Of a DNA stretch of 64,000 nt, positions 53,801 to 64,000 are shown one piece after another. A model generated the notes under the pieces. That model made no database searches. It had not been told where the DNA came from and saw only the letters and a program-made list of their open reading frames with translations. The stretch comes from Scleropages formosus (lineage: Eukaryota > Chordata > Actinopteri > Osteoglossiformes > Osteoglossidae), in the NCBI RefSeq assembly GCF_900964775.1, contig NC_041829.1:7914863-7978862 (forward strand). The letters run 5' to 3'. Numbering within the stretch: position 1 is the first letter of the stretch; every line of letters starts with the position of its first letter. Made by a program: the position numbers and the translations under genes.

Positions 53801-56800
53801 TTATAACTGTCCACAAAAGATGTCAATTTCACCAACAAGTTCCCTGGTTCTGCTTGTAGAAATTTCATTAGATATTTGATCAGTAAAATTCATATAACTA
53901 AAATGAATAAATGGAAGGAAGGTAGTACTGGAAATAAACTGAGATGATAGGTTTTCACAGCAACAACTGATAATTGAAGCGCTGGAAATAACAACAACAA
54001 TAATTTTCTGCACTGTGATCTTTGTAGCTGCTCTCCCACAGCAATTTCATATATCAGCAGCAGAAAATTCTAATTAAATCTTTTTGGAAATTTGGTTTCC
54101 CCAAAGAGACAGATGAGAATAACGGGAGGCGAGCCTTACTTGCGGGTGTTGAGGTAGCCGGCCTTCTGGGTCAGGTTGCGGTTGATGGGTATCTTGCTGG
54201 GATCGGGGTCAGGCAGATAGAGAAGGTCACTGCCTTGCTCCAAGTCCTGGATGGTCTGCTGCATCACATTCACATCGTTGTCCATCTCCCTGCGGACACT
54301 GATGAAATGCAAGACATTCTGGAGTCACTGCCTCTGGATATATATATATATGAAATAAATTAAAAATTCTTTGCCACACTTCGAATTTTAATATTTTTAT
54401 AACCTCAAGCAACATTAAAACTAATTTAAAATGCCTGAAAATAATAATACATTGTCTCCACAAAACTCCTAGTCAATGGCAAATACATTTACATTAATTT
54501 AGCAGACGCTTTTCTCCTAAGCAACGTAGATCTCAGAGGAAAATACGAGTACGTCACATCAACCGAAGACACGTGATTCTAAAATACAGTTAATTGTCAC
54601 ATTCCACCATATGAACCAGTATACATCACGAGTAGATGCGTAAAGGTTTATCCAGAATTCTAAAATTCTGAACACAGAATTATTGAACATAATAATAAGG
54701 CACCAAGTGAGTGACTTGATTTAAAGTGTTGCCATCCACTTCATTCTGAGTGCATTTTACTGAAATCTACTGTACAAGTTGCTTTTACTTGGCCACAAAC
54801 TGAAAATGTATTCACTCAGTGATGAAAATGCAATTAAAACAAATAAATAGACAGGAAAATATCATGCTTTAAATTTCATAACTCGGCTGTAAAAAAAAGC
54901 AGCCAGTGTAGTCCATGGCACAGTGTAAGGCCACTAGTGGCACCCTTACTTCTGCACACTTGTACCAATGTTGGTCAGGAAGTCCTCCCATTGCTGCGTC
55001 AGGTTCTCTGAACCCAGCTTGAAGAAGCTGATCTGCCGGTTGGTGTGAAACAGACAGTGCCAGTGAGCTGATGAGTCACGCTACGTCCCTCCACACATCA
55101 TCCGACAGATGACTAAAAGCAATTTCCCATAAACCTCCTTTATTCATGGTTTTAAGAGATCAAAGGAGATGTGTCAATCAGCAGAGCAATGCTAAACACT
55201 GGTTTTACAGAGCATACACATCATTTTAACATTAACACTGATACAGGTTTTTTTTTTTTTTAATGACTACTCGTTTAACTGGTGCTTTCCTCAGAACTGA
55301 ATTGTGATTTTAATCTACTTACAGTGATTTACCCATTTATACAGCTTGGTAATGTTTACTGTATCAATTTAGGGTGAGGAAGCAGGGATATAAGCCTCAG
55401 TCCTTTGAGTGCAGTGCAACAGGTCTGAGTACCAGTCCAACAGCTCCTCCAGCTATTATCACTAAGGATTCACAAAGGAGTCATACGGAGATGGCAAGCT
55501 GAACAGCATTGGTCTTTGGCGATTCTGGAGGTGGAGCTACCACACCTGTGCCTGCATGTATCCCAGCAATGGCTCCAGCAGCGCAATCTTCTTCTTGTAC
55601 TGCAGAGAGTTGAGTGCTGTGAAGTAGTGCATCATGGTCTGGTGCTGCTTCTTCCGGGATGTGTAGACATCCTCCGTTGCTTCATTCCTCACCTGGGAAA
55701 AAATGTCACACAGATGTGTGAATAAACACAGGTCATGCCTTTACTTCTTTCCCCTAATTTCTCCTGAAGTGCCCATTTTATGCTTCCTACCTGCCCACAA
55801 AACCACTCCAAAACATTAGATGTAAGCAGTTAATCACCAAACTGGCCTTAAACAGTGAAGTGCAATTGGAAGCACATCATTGCAATGATTAAGCCCCTTA
55901 TGATAAATTCCATATAGCTTAAGTCCTAGGAATAGTTTTACAGCTGTGCCTTTAAACAGGATGCTTAACCTGGAAGAGCTGTGTTAATGGGCAAAGTGGA
56001 AAAGTGCATGAGGTTTTTCAGGAGTGAGCAATCTCAAAATAACATACCTTCTCATTGTCCCTCTTCTTTGAGAGCTTGCTGTATCTGTTGATCGCTATGT
56101 CATGATCTACAAGAATGAACCTAACAGGGTCAAATGCTGATTTATGTCAACATAGCAATTGCTGTTATTCTTGATCTTATTTCCATCCATCCATCCATAC
56201 ACCCCCAAGGAAACCCTCTGGGGCACAGAGAGAGCTCCACACCTTTGCAGTGAATGCTTCCACATGCCAAAAGAAATGGAAACAACTGCTCACCACTACT
56301 GGCAATCTGGAAGACCTCCTTAAGAGTGAGAATTTCTGCATGGGGAGAATAGAACAGCTCAGACCAAGTCTAATCAGTTCCTGATTACACACCATAGCGA
56401 TCAAGCTGCAATCTGACTTTTTAACGGGTCACCATTGTAACTTGCAGCCAACCCAGCAACAGCTGATGGCTTTGTTGTGGCCTACAAGTCAGGAATCCTC
56501 CTCTTGTACCTTTTAGATCCCTCTCCTTGAACTGGGTGATGGGGAACATCATCGCATCAGCCAGCTGTGTTGACAGGACTGCATGACAGGAGCTGAGCTG
56601 TGGGACAAGGAGAATTTGGAGAGCTGGTTTAACTCATCATCAGTTATATCTGTGCAGCTACCAGGCCATTGCAATAAATGGCAACAGGGAGGATACAGAA
56701 AGCATGAAGGGCAGGCCTGCACACCTCATCAATGACCTTGGCGAACTGCTGTAGTGTAGAGCTCATGACTTCGTCATCACCCCCTAGAGGAAAACGCTGA

Positions 56801-59368
56801 AAAGACAGGGCAGAATCAGTGAAAAAGCTCAGGTGGGGTTCACATTCTCCATGCAGGTTTCCAACAGCAAATATCAGCCTCAGTCCGTACGGTTCTACCT
56901 GTTTCTCGTACTCCTTCAGGAGTCTGGAGGTCAGGTGAGTGGCCGCACTCAGTTCGTTCTGCAAAGCAAACGAAACCCGACCCCTCAGAATCTCATTGTT
57001 GTCACCACCACAGCCATCAAATCAAACTGGATGTGTAAACACAAGAATTTAGAGTGTCAGTCCTCTTTAAGCAATAACATGCAGCAAAAGAGGCTGGTTT
57101 ACTGCTAATGGCAAACATTGACATCAGGGACCTAAAGATGTAACAATTGGTTTAATATCTTAAGTCATAAAATGATTTTCTAGAATGTGGTACCCACCGA
57201 GCGTGAGTGTGTGTGTGTGTGTGCGCGCGCGCGCGCATGTTGTTCTTAAGTGTGTGAGAGCGGGAACACGTGTAGAGTATGTGCATGTGTGCGAGTGCAC
57301 CTCTGAGCTTGGGTGCATGAATAGCGCTGTGAGAACTTCTTGCCTGAGCATCATAAATCCTCTGCATAGCGTGAAAGAGCTGGCTGGTGTAGCTGGAGAT
57401 AGCTGCTGCATCCTCCTCAAAGACCCCCAGCAAGGACCTCGTCTGGAGCCAGGCGTGCGAGAACGTGGCATGAAACACGAAACGCAGGACAATCAGATAG
57501 TAGAAATTACAGTACGACACAGCACAGGAATCCTCTTGCAGTATCTCTGTGGGAATTTGATAACCCCTCGTACAACTGTAAATCATGGTAGACCTACAAG
57601 TATTTAAAGCTGCTCCACTGAAAGAAAAAAAATTATGGGTGGTCCAGCTTTATTTCTTTCCCATAGTTTCTCGCTGACTTCCTCAGTACCAGGGCAAAGC
57701 AGTGAAAGGGCTCGGCTCTTTGCTAATGAGCTAAATTTAGTTTCACACTTAAGTGATGCTGAATGCTGTCCCGCGTGAGCAGAGAGGAGCTGTGATCAGT
57801 GACAGCCATGCAAAAAACACAAAATCCTTGGACTCTGATTAGGCCCTCGCTTTCTTTTAGCCCTTAAGGTTGAAAGTGAACAATATAGACAGCAAATATT
57901 CCAGAAATCCAGATACTATGCAATTAGAACCATTTCTGGGGGTTGCGAACCCAAACTCGCAAGAATTCTCGTCCGACGGTTCTTTCTAAATAGTCAAGGG
58001 CAAGCATGTTTCCAATTGCAAATAATATGTAATCAGCATACAGTTACTGATACTAAGTGAACTGGTCAGGCCTGCCTCTTCGTTCTGATAAAATGAATGC
58101 AGGTATCACGTAAACCGATAAAGCAGATTGTTCCTTGAACCGGGACTTCAGATGCGGTAATAAAGGTTGGGGAAAATTTTCTGCTAGAAACCAGAAGGTT
58201 ATTTTATCTGTGACAAACTGAAAGAAACCAACAAAGTAACAGGTCAGGCTGAAAAAGGGATGAAAACAGAGTTGTTATCAGGTAAACAGGTGCCGTACTA
58301 GTTAGGGTTGTCCCTTTGTAACGTGAACTCCCTGAATCCCACTTACACTTACACTCCCACTTACAGTATTACTACTGTAATACTTCTGATGAAGGTATTT
58401 ACCCTGACTGACGGGGTGAAAATTACTCAGCAGTATAAATTAAATAAGTGATTGAGCAACTTAGCGTACAAAGTCGACACTGCAAGTGACCGTGGAGAAA
58501 CGTCTCAGATAAATAATGTGTGTACTTCATATAGTCTTGACAAGGAGCTCAAACACATTCTACACACACCTTGGCTTGTTGGGATGGACCGGCTGTTTGC
58601 AACACACACGTCTATTTCACGCGTTTGGCTCAGTGTTACATCACATCTGCTCATGTATGGTTTTTAATTAACTAATGTAAAAATTATGAAGTGCAAATAT
58701 GGGCAGGAAAACAATGCAAAAGTCCAAATTTTCCCAGCTTGTTACACTGTTCTCCATGCAAATAGACACCTAAGGATTCCTGCTGCAGGCAGCAGGTGGC
58801 GTGACGGTTGGAGATTCCACATTTGCAACATCAGGTCCCGGGTTCAAATCCCACTTCCTGTTGTAGTACCCTTGATGAAGGCACTTACCCTCAACTGATA
58901 AAATAAAAAAATTACCCATCTGAAATGAGTAAATCGTTTTTAACTTAAAACGAACTGTACTGTACACACTGCTTCCCTCAGAAAAACGTCAAAGAAACAA
59001 CTTTTAAAAAAATAGAAAAGTACAACGCAAATTAAAAGGGATTAATTAATTCATTTAAAAATGAACGGCGTCTTGCGGGGGGTGCTCTCTCTCGTGCGCG
59101 CGCTCGCCACTTGTAAACAATGCGGGGCGCACGAGCGCTCCTGTGGTGGGGCTCGCGTGCGGAACCACAGATTTATAACAGGCGGTCAGTTTACAGGAAA
59201 ACAACCGGGGTGGATCATTTTCCAAACCTGTTTTTTCGGCACAGCTGCTGTGCTGAGCTGCGACCGTGCGACCTGCTCGTGTTATCGACAACAGACCAAA
59301 ACGCATCTGCTTACCTGAGGACTGTCCTCCAGCGCCTCTTCTATCGGAAGTTTATCGATCCCAGGCAT
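47834..59368 (-). CDS. appl1: APPL1, BAR-PH-PTB endosomal adaptor
   Basis: Rab5 effector of early (APPL) endosomes that links adiponectin, insulin and growth-factor receptors to Akt signalling. There are 22 coding exons. From 5' to 3' they end, on the + strand, at 59315, 57344, 56899, 56725, 56510, 56294, 56048, 55546, 54950, 54140, 53295, 52967, 51981, 51646, 51210, 50917, 50363, 50113, 49422, 48561, 48213 and 47834. They join to 711 residues (human 709). The BAR domain is about 1-270 (MPGIDKLPIEEALEDSPQ; NELSAATHLTSRLLKEYEKQ). The PH domain is about 275-378 (QKAGYLNTRNKTGLVSSSWE; NCSVMAVDCEDRRFCFQITS). Next come VNQSALEAVTPSPSFQQRHE and TNPFGESG. The PTB domain is about 495-655 (LYIVRFLGSMEV; IHNIFRMTESHLLVTCDCLK). 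The end is GESEA. All introns are GT-AG except intron 2, which has a GC donor (CAG|gcaaga). It is APPL1 rather than APPL2 by the N-terminus and tail. Confidence 0.96.
48030..48095 (+). mobile_element. Short LINE 3' terminus
   Basis: The stretch tgcaaagaatttcatgatac, ttgtacacagtacttgtacc, tatgacaaacttgaaac matches the end of the LINE fragment at 35293-35380. It lies in an appl1 intron. Confidence 0.5.
48730..48890 (+). mobile_element. LINE ORF2 C-terminal remnant (L2-like)
   Basis: The frame at about 48773-48863 reads AESLPAFKKGLKTDLFQTHF and stops at taa. This matches the AFKSxLKTHLF signature at the end of many fish L2-type reverse transcriptase proteins. It lies in appl1 intron 19 in the antisense direction, and only the last 30 or so residues remain. 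Confidence 0.65.
48897..49090 (+). repeat. Dispersed repeat D
   Basis: It starts catttacatttattcattt and agcggatgcttttctccaaa. It then has acgtacatctcacagaaaaa, gtgcatcacatcaacagaga, cagacacgtgattctaagta and cagttaattgttacatttta. It is the longest copy, and follows the LINE remnant directly. Confidence 0.7.
49195..49272 (+). repeat. LINE/SINE shared 3' tail
   Basis: The sequence ctgtgcatcgccttggagga, aagcgtctgctaaataaaca, aacgtaa closely follows the end of family B SINEs. It probably represents the true 3' end of the LINE that begins at 48730, split by repeat D. Confidence 0.5.
51849..51884. repeat. G8-A27 homopolymer block
   Basis: A run of G followed by about 27 A in appl1 intron 13, possibly the poly(A) end of a retroposed fragment. 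Confidence 0.7.
52360..52555 (+). mobile_element. tRNA-derived SINE, family B
   Basis: In appl1 intron 12. It has tcccaggattgaatcccaaa, cccttgatcaaggtacttgc, acccagctatatcaatgggt and ctttggagaaaagcatgagc, then taaataaacaaatgtaaatg. Confidence 0.75.
54483..54650 (+). repeat. Dispersed repeat D
   Basis: In appl1 intron 9. It has tacatttacattaatttagc, agacgcttttctcctaagca, acgtagatctcagaggaaaa and agacacgtgattctaaaata, ending near accagtatacatcacgagta. Confidence 0.7.
55285..55450 (-). mobile_element. tRNA-derived SINE, family B, reversed
   Basis: In appl1 intron 8. It has gtgatttacccatttataca, gcttggtaatgtttactgta, gcagggatataagcctcagt and cctttgagtgcagtgcaaca, the family order in reverse. 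Confidence 0.65.
57205..57238. repeat. (GT)n(GC)n microsatellite
   Basis: Alternating purine-pyrimidine run gtgtgtgtgtgtgcgcgcgc in appl1 intron 2, of a type that can adopt Z-DNA. Confidence 0.85.
58330..58520 (+). mobile_element. Family B SINE, 5'-truncated
   Basis: In appl1 intron 1. It has gatgaaggtatttaccctga, gaaaattactcagcagtata and gtgaccgtggagaaacgtct, then cagataaataatgtg. Confidence 0.55.
58785..58995 (+). mobile_element. tRNA-derived SINE, family B, near full length
   Basis: In appl1 intron 1. The head is ggcagcaggtggcgtgacgg, ttggagattccacatttgca, with B box gggttcaaatcccacttcct. The body is gtagtacccttgatgaaggc, ending near cttccctcagaaaaacgtc. Confidence 0.75.
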
Positions 59369-62100
59369 GTCTCCGAAATAAGCACAGAAAAATGAAGCCC
59401 CGAAATTAAAACAATGCGATGACAATAAGGTTCGAGTCCTACTGCATGCAACAGCTCCACAAATCCACAACACCCAACCCTACCCTTTTCCCGATATGCG
59501 GATATCCCGCCTACTGGGTTATTTCTGATTGGGTAAGCAGACGATAGCTATTTGTCTTTAGGACGCGATTGGTTTAGGAACGTGTCACACAACCAAAATG
59601 AGGAAAATTACGCCATTTTGGCTCTAAAGCAAGTCTCGCCCTGTCACGTGATATGCTATGACGGCTGGGGAAAGCGGCTGTGGTCCAATTTAAAACGATG
59701 TGAACAAAATTCTGCGGGGAAAAAAAACAAATAACATGAAAAGAACACGAAGACAACATTCATTTTCTTTCTGCAAAAAATATGTGTAATTACTAAAAAA
59801 CTTGCATTCTTTTTCAGTATTTATTTGTATTGTCGGAGAACGGAGACCGTGTAAGAATATGATTTGTCGATATTCCGGCCGTTGTTGTGGAGCTCTTCTT
59901 CCAGCAGAGGGCGTCCCGTTCAGACCCGCACCGTGACCTGTAATATACTGTTCTCCATTCCTCCAAAAGCGACGTTTAACGGTTATTACCTTGTATTTAG
60001 TTTACATTTTTCTCCAACGTGACTCAAAATGCTAGGAACACTAAACTCCCTTCGGTCGCTGATACACACCGCGCGCAATTTAGTCACCGGTTCACATGAA
60101 ATATTAATGAACGGGTACTTCTAGACAGCTGGTCTGATTCACTTTTTTTTAAATTTTGCAATACCAGCGCCCAAAATTGCTTTAAATATCAACAACACAA
60201 AATAAAATTTGGCACAGCTCAATGAAATGATTGTCTCTAGCAGTCCTTCAGAAACAGGTTTTTTTTTTTTTTTTTTGCTAAAATTATTTATTTTAAAAAT
60301 ATAAAATACCTTAAGTCTTAGCTATAGGCTATATAGAAGAGAAAAGGAAACTTCCTCTGTGATTTTCTGTTTTCTTCTCGTTTGTCTTTGCTTATCAGTA
60401 ATGTTTTTACAAAATACACATTTTCTGAGTGAGGCGTACGTCGCGAAAAGCGTCTGCTAAATGAAATGAGGAAAAGAATTTTAAAGCAGTTATAGCTACG
60501 AAGACAGTCAGTGTGATTAGCATTATAGTATAAAATCGGTTCTCTTTAGGTATTGATATGCGGTGGCTATATTTTAATATAGTCAATATGATGTTGACCA
60601 CATTGGAGACACTAACGACCACCCTAGCCTAGGTCTCAAAGACCGTCTACCGAAACCCATCACTCGAATAGTCGAATGCCGATTTACAATCGATTCCATC
60701 AGCACTCTGATAGTAATGCCTGGACGGGCAGGCGTTTAATCCTCGTGTTCTGCCAAGATTCCTTTTACGTACTTCCTCATTGTTTTGGGTCCAAATGCGG
60801 TATTTGTAGATATCATAATAATTTAGAAATGAACCCTATTGTTCGCCAGCCTATATACCAATTATAACTCTGTAGACAGAAAATGATTGCAGCTTAACCC
60901 TCCCGTTGCTACACAAAGCATACGTGCAAATTAAAATCCGCAAATGCCATAACATCATCATTACAGAACTGTTCCCATAATTTTGGGAAAAACGTAGCAA
61001 GCTGCCGAAAAAAGGTTTCTTGATCTCACGGACTCCAAAGACAGCGTCTATTGCAATTTATAACAGTGCGGGACATTTTAAGAATGTAGAGACTGTCGAA
61101 ATGAATAATATTCAACAGTAAGCGTAGTAAGAAATTACATATATTTTTCACATCACTTCGTTTCACTTTTATCACCCTGGCTGTAACATTAAGGTTGCTG
61201 GTTTTGAGTTCCTTCTCCTGTAGTATCTTTAATGACTTGAGTTACCCCCAGTAAGAATACCATGTTACATCAATAACTGTAACATATCCTTATAAATTAA
61301 ATCAGATGATGTGTGTCATTTCATGTCTAATCCCTTAATTCACCTCAAGTTCCTGAAACAGGTATCATAGTGTAGCTTGCAGGGGGGCAGGGATGAAGGT
61401 GAATCCGACCGCCTGCCTTTTGTAAGACAGCCCAAATCCAGGGGGCAAATAACGTGAACAGTCCAAATGTCTGCTTCCACAAACACTTGAACCCATGTCT
61501 CTGCCACAGCGAAATCACTTCACTGATACACTGCACCAGAAGCAAACTACCTCCAAGCCCATGAACATTTACATTTCAATGCATTATATGCACTTTTTGT
61601 TTCCAGAACTGACACTTTTGACACCGTAGTTTGATTCAGGTATAATGCAGTATTTATCATATGTACTAGCAGGAAATGTTGCTTGATCAATGTGGACCAA
61701 TGGATACCTCTGGAATAAAGTGCAGACAGTCATGTGCCCCAAGAGTATTATGGTCAAAACATTTCATAAGAAAGCTAGGACCTGATAACCGTAAATTAAG
61801 TAAAATGAATGTCAGTCATAATCATAATCAGACAACTGGATGGCTTTTGAACACTATATTGTAAAAAAAAAAAATGCTTCAAATTCAAATTAAAATATGG
61901 CCAAAGTACATTCAGTGTAGAGGGGATAAGTAACTGAAAAGATATATTCATCACTGACATTTTGTTATAAATCAATCAACCTGAACACCACAACATTCTG
62001 GTTTTCATTAATTGTAAATACAACACAAAGGATTTTGGAGTAATTCTGTACCAAAACAAGCAAGTTACCATTATTGACATTTTACAATTTAATATCCACT
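59369..62100. other. Intergenic region between appl1 and ube2v1
   Basis: No supportable gene. The first 250 bases beyond the appl1 start (59369-59700) should hold its promoter. The rest is AT-rich with a T16 run near 60260, a SINE/LINE tail remnant (gcgaaaagcgtctgctaaat) at 60445, and a degenerate family B remnant near 61180-61260. Confidence 0.55.
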
Positions 62101-63048
62101 CAAGAGGAATAAAGACTGTTCCATTACACCAAAAACCCCCTTTCATTTGCAGGATGTTAGAAACACAAGAATGGATTTAAATAAACCAGCACAAGAAGGA
62201 CACTAAAACACACAGTGCTTCCTTCTAAAACACACAGGAGAGCAAAACATGGCCATGAAACCAATAAACATTCATATTATTGATGACCAGATTCCCAGAA
62301 TAACTGTAGCATTATGGGCACAGAAGTTCATTAAAATCCTACTGAATTATCATCATTTTGGAAAACAAGATTCCCAGTTAGCGATTTGAAAAGTATACAG
62401 CAACAGGTCAGAAGAACCAGTGTTCTCCATATATTAAAGCTGGGAGGTAGACCAAAAAACAGTCGCATAAAACCAAAAACTGGACTAAATGGTATGTAAA
62501 ACAAATATGTACGTTATGACATGCTCATCATATGTCACAGAAATGTATTATCCGTGCCATTGCTGCATCTTTAACTGCTTGACCAAACCAGCCATAGCTT
62601 GTAAATTCAGATTTCATATGAATGTGTTCACAGCACTCTGTGAATGAAAAATACAGCACACGTGGGTACACTCAATAAGATCATTTATGTTATTTTACAG
62701 TCTGCATTTATAACAAGTAATAAAAAAAGATTAGTAAGATGTACAGTATCACAATGGTATTTTCTGGCCTGCGTAGTCCATCTATAAGTATCTGGTCAGT
62801 CCAGTGGAGGGGGTTGTGGAAGGGTGGGGGTTCAGCTACTGGGAAATGAGTAGTAGAGGGGAGAGCATGGGAATGAATTTCAGAGTCTCTGATGGAAGGG
62901 GTCAGCTCGGGTGGGGGGCACTGCTGCTTGTTGCCTGTGTGTGGAACAGAGGGAAGCAGGAAAAGAAGTAAGGAAAGATGGATGGATGGAGAAGCAGATG
63001 AAACCCAAAGAGAAGCAGAGAGCGGGTCAAAGAGAAGCCAAGGGAGGG
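62101..63048 (-). other. ube2v1: Probable ube2v1 3' UTR
   Basis: Non-coding sequence follows the ube2v1 stop on the - strand. It includes a GATG repeat near 62969-62988. I cannot fix the poly(A) site: no canonical AATAAA on the - strand is obvious, and an ATTAAA variant occurs near 62085-62090. Confidence 0.4.
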
Positions 63049-63540
63049 TCAGTTGCTGTAGACCTGACCCTCGGGCGGCTGTGGCAGCTTCATATTTTCT
63101 TTGCAAGTCATGAGCCGCCGCAACTCCTGGAGGACCACACGGATGCTGTACGAGTTCTGCCACTTGGCCAGGGCCGACACTGCCCGTGTGTCCACCTGGT
63201 GGGCAGGGCAAATGACGATAAACTCATTGACCAACAGAATATTCACAGCCCAAACCCTGTTGCACTCGAACACATTTCCTTACCTCATTCTGGAAATAAA
63301 AGAATTGTGGGTCATAATTTCTGAAGAGTCATCATGTAAACAAGGAACAAAATCACAATGTCACCTAAATTACTGACATTTTGAAGAGCAGCCTAGGAGG
63401 ATTGGGTCACTTACCACCCCATTTGAGGTGTGCACTCCATTCAAGTTGATCTTGGTCACAAATCTAACAAAGGGAGGGGTCTCAGGATACCTGGGCCCAC
63501 ATTCCACCTTCAAGCTGTACATCCTGTTCTCATAAATTGT
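63049..63540 (-). CDS. ube2v1: Ubiquitin-conjugating enzyme E2 variant 1 (3' part)
   Basis: Catalytically inactive E2-like partner of Ubc13 (UBE2N) that directs synthesis of Lys63-linked ubiquitin chains in NF-kB signalling and DNA-damage tolerance. Two exons are in the window, 63540-63415 and 63195-63049, joining at a codon boundary (GGG GTG|gtaagt ... caccag|GTG GAC). They give the last 90 residues, from [20 protein letters not shown] through [20 protein letters not shown] to the end [24 protein letters not shown] and the YSN ending match UBE2V1 rather than UBE2V2 (PPSVRF, YNN). The upstream exons with the N-terminal part lie beyond 64000. The missing catalytic cysteine is normal for the family. 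Confidence 0.93.
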
Positions 63541-64000
63541 CTGCAATAAAGAGAAAAGCAGCACAGTAAACAAGAGGTCCCTTTTCTTTGAACAGTTACT
63601 ACTAGAATTTCTATTAATTCTAGTTATGTACGATTAATAAATGTTTTCTGAAAAGACCATTTTTGTGAATAGCAGCATCACACGCAAATGAAATAGCAGA
63701 ATGAAAATACTGCAAAACAAAACCATAAATGCACATAAATACACACAATGGCCACTATAAATCAGTTAGAATGGACAGTGCCCACAAATCCCACACTTAG
63801 CAAGGCTCAAAACTGCACCAATTACAAAAAAAAAAAAAAAAAAAAATATTTTGATACAAAATGCCAAAAACAGCTGTCAGCTAGGCATGGAGTTGGAGAG
63901 CTGGCAAAATAAGCCCTGGCTTTACTACTGTAGCTCAGGTTAGATTTTGGTATAAAGTTTTCCGTCTTTCTTTAGAGTCAGATGAACTTTTTAACAAACC

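Overview
The window is vertebrate nuclear DNA, almost certainly from a teleost or other ray-finned fish. The genes have many short exons with GT-AG introns, and the encoded proteins are clear orthologues of human proteins. The intergenic and intronic DNA carries fish-type tRNA-derived SINEs, LINE 3' ends, a MITE and long microsatellites. Seven recognisable genes and one unrecognised coiled-coil gene were assembled by following splice sites and codon phase by eye. Every multi-exon model below closes in frame.

Layout. 1-2970 (+): last two coding exons and 3' UTR of csnk2a1 (protein kinase CK2 alpha). 2962-7620 (-): slc2a10 (GLUT10), five coding exons, converging on csnk2a1 with poly(A) signals 7 bp apart. 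7621-10227: AT-rich spacer with a CpG-rich block at about 8690-9070. 10228-12330 (+): tp53rk (Bud32/PRPK kinase of the KEOPS complex), two exons. 12410-22035: nearly 10 kb with SINEs and no supportable gene. 22036-28868 (+): an HNF4-type nuclear receptor with ten coding exons, more diverged than a typical fish Hnf4a and probably hnf4b. 29014-37903 (-): serinc3, ten coding exons and a long 3' UTR. 39148-41735 (+): a five-exon gene for a secreted Ser/Gly/Gln/Tyr-rich low-complexity protein of about 696 residues that I do not recognise. 43297-45448 (-): a small coiled-coil protein gene, not recognised. 45994-59368 (-): appl1, 22 coding exons and a long 3' UTR. 59369-63048: spacer and ube2v1 3' UTR. 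63049-63540 (-): last two exons of ube2v1, whose 5' part lies beyond the window.

The genes are independent single-copy loci rather than a pathway cluster. csnk2a1, slc2a10, tp53rk, HNF4, serinc3 and ube2v1 all have human counterparts on chromosome 20, so the block is an ancestral linkage group. appl1 (human chromosome 3) is the exception.

The best candidate for something undescribed is the secreted Ser/Gly/Gln/Tyr-rich gene at 39148-41735. It has a clean signal peptide split over two tiny exons and one 2-kb repeat-coding exon. Its low-complexity sequence resembles the prion-like domains of FUS/EWS, but it enters the secretory route. Other points of interest are a 65-bp CA/TG repeat that forms the 3' splice region of a serinc3 exon, a GC-AG intron in appl1, a 14-base homopolymer inside a coding exon, and a shared 3' tail between a LINE and a tRNA-derived SINE family.
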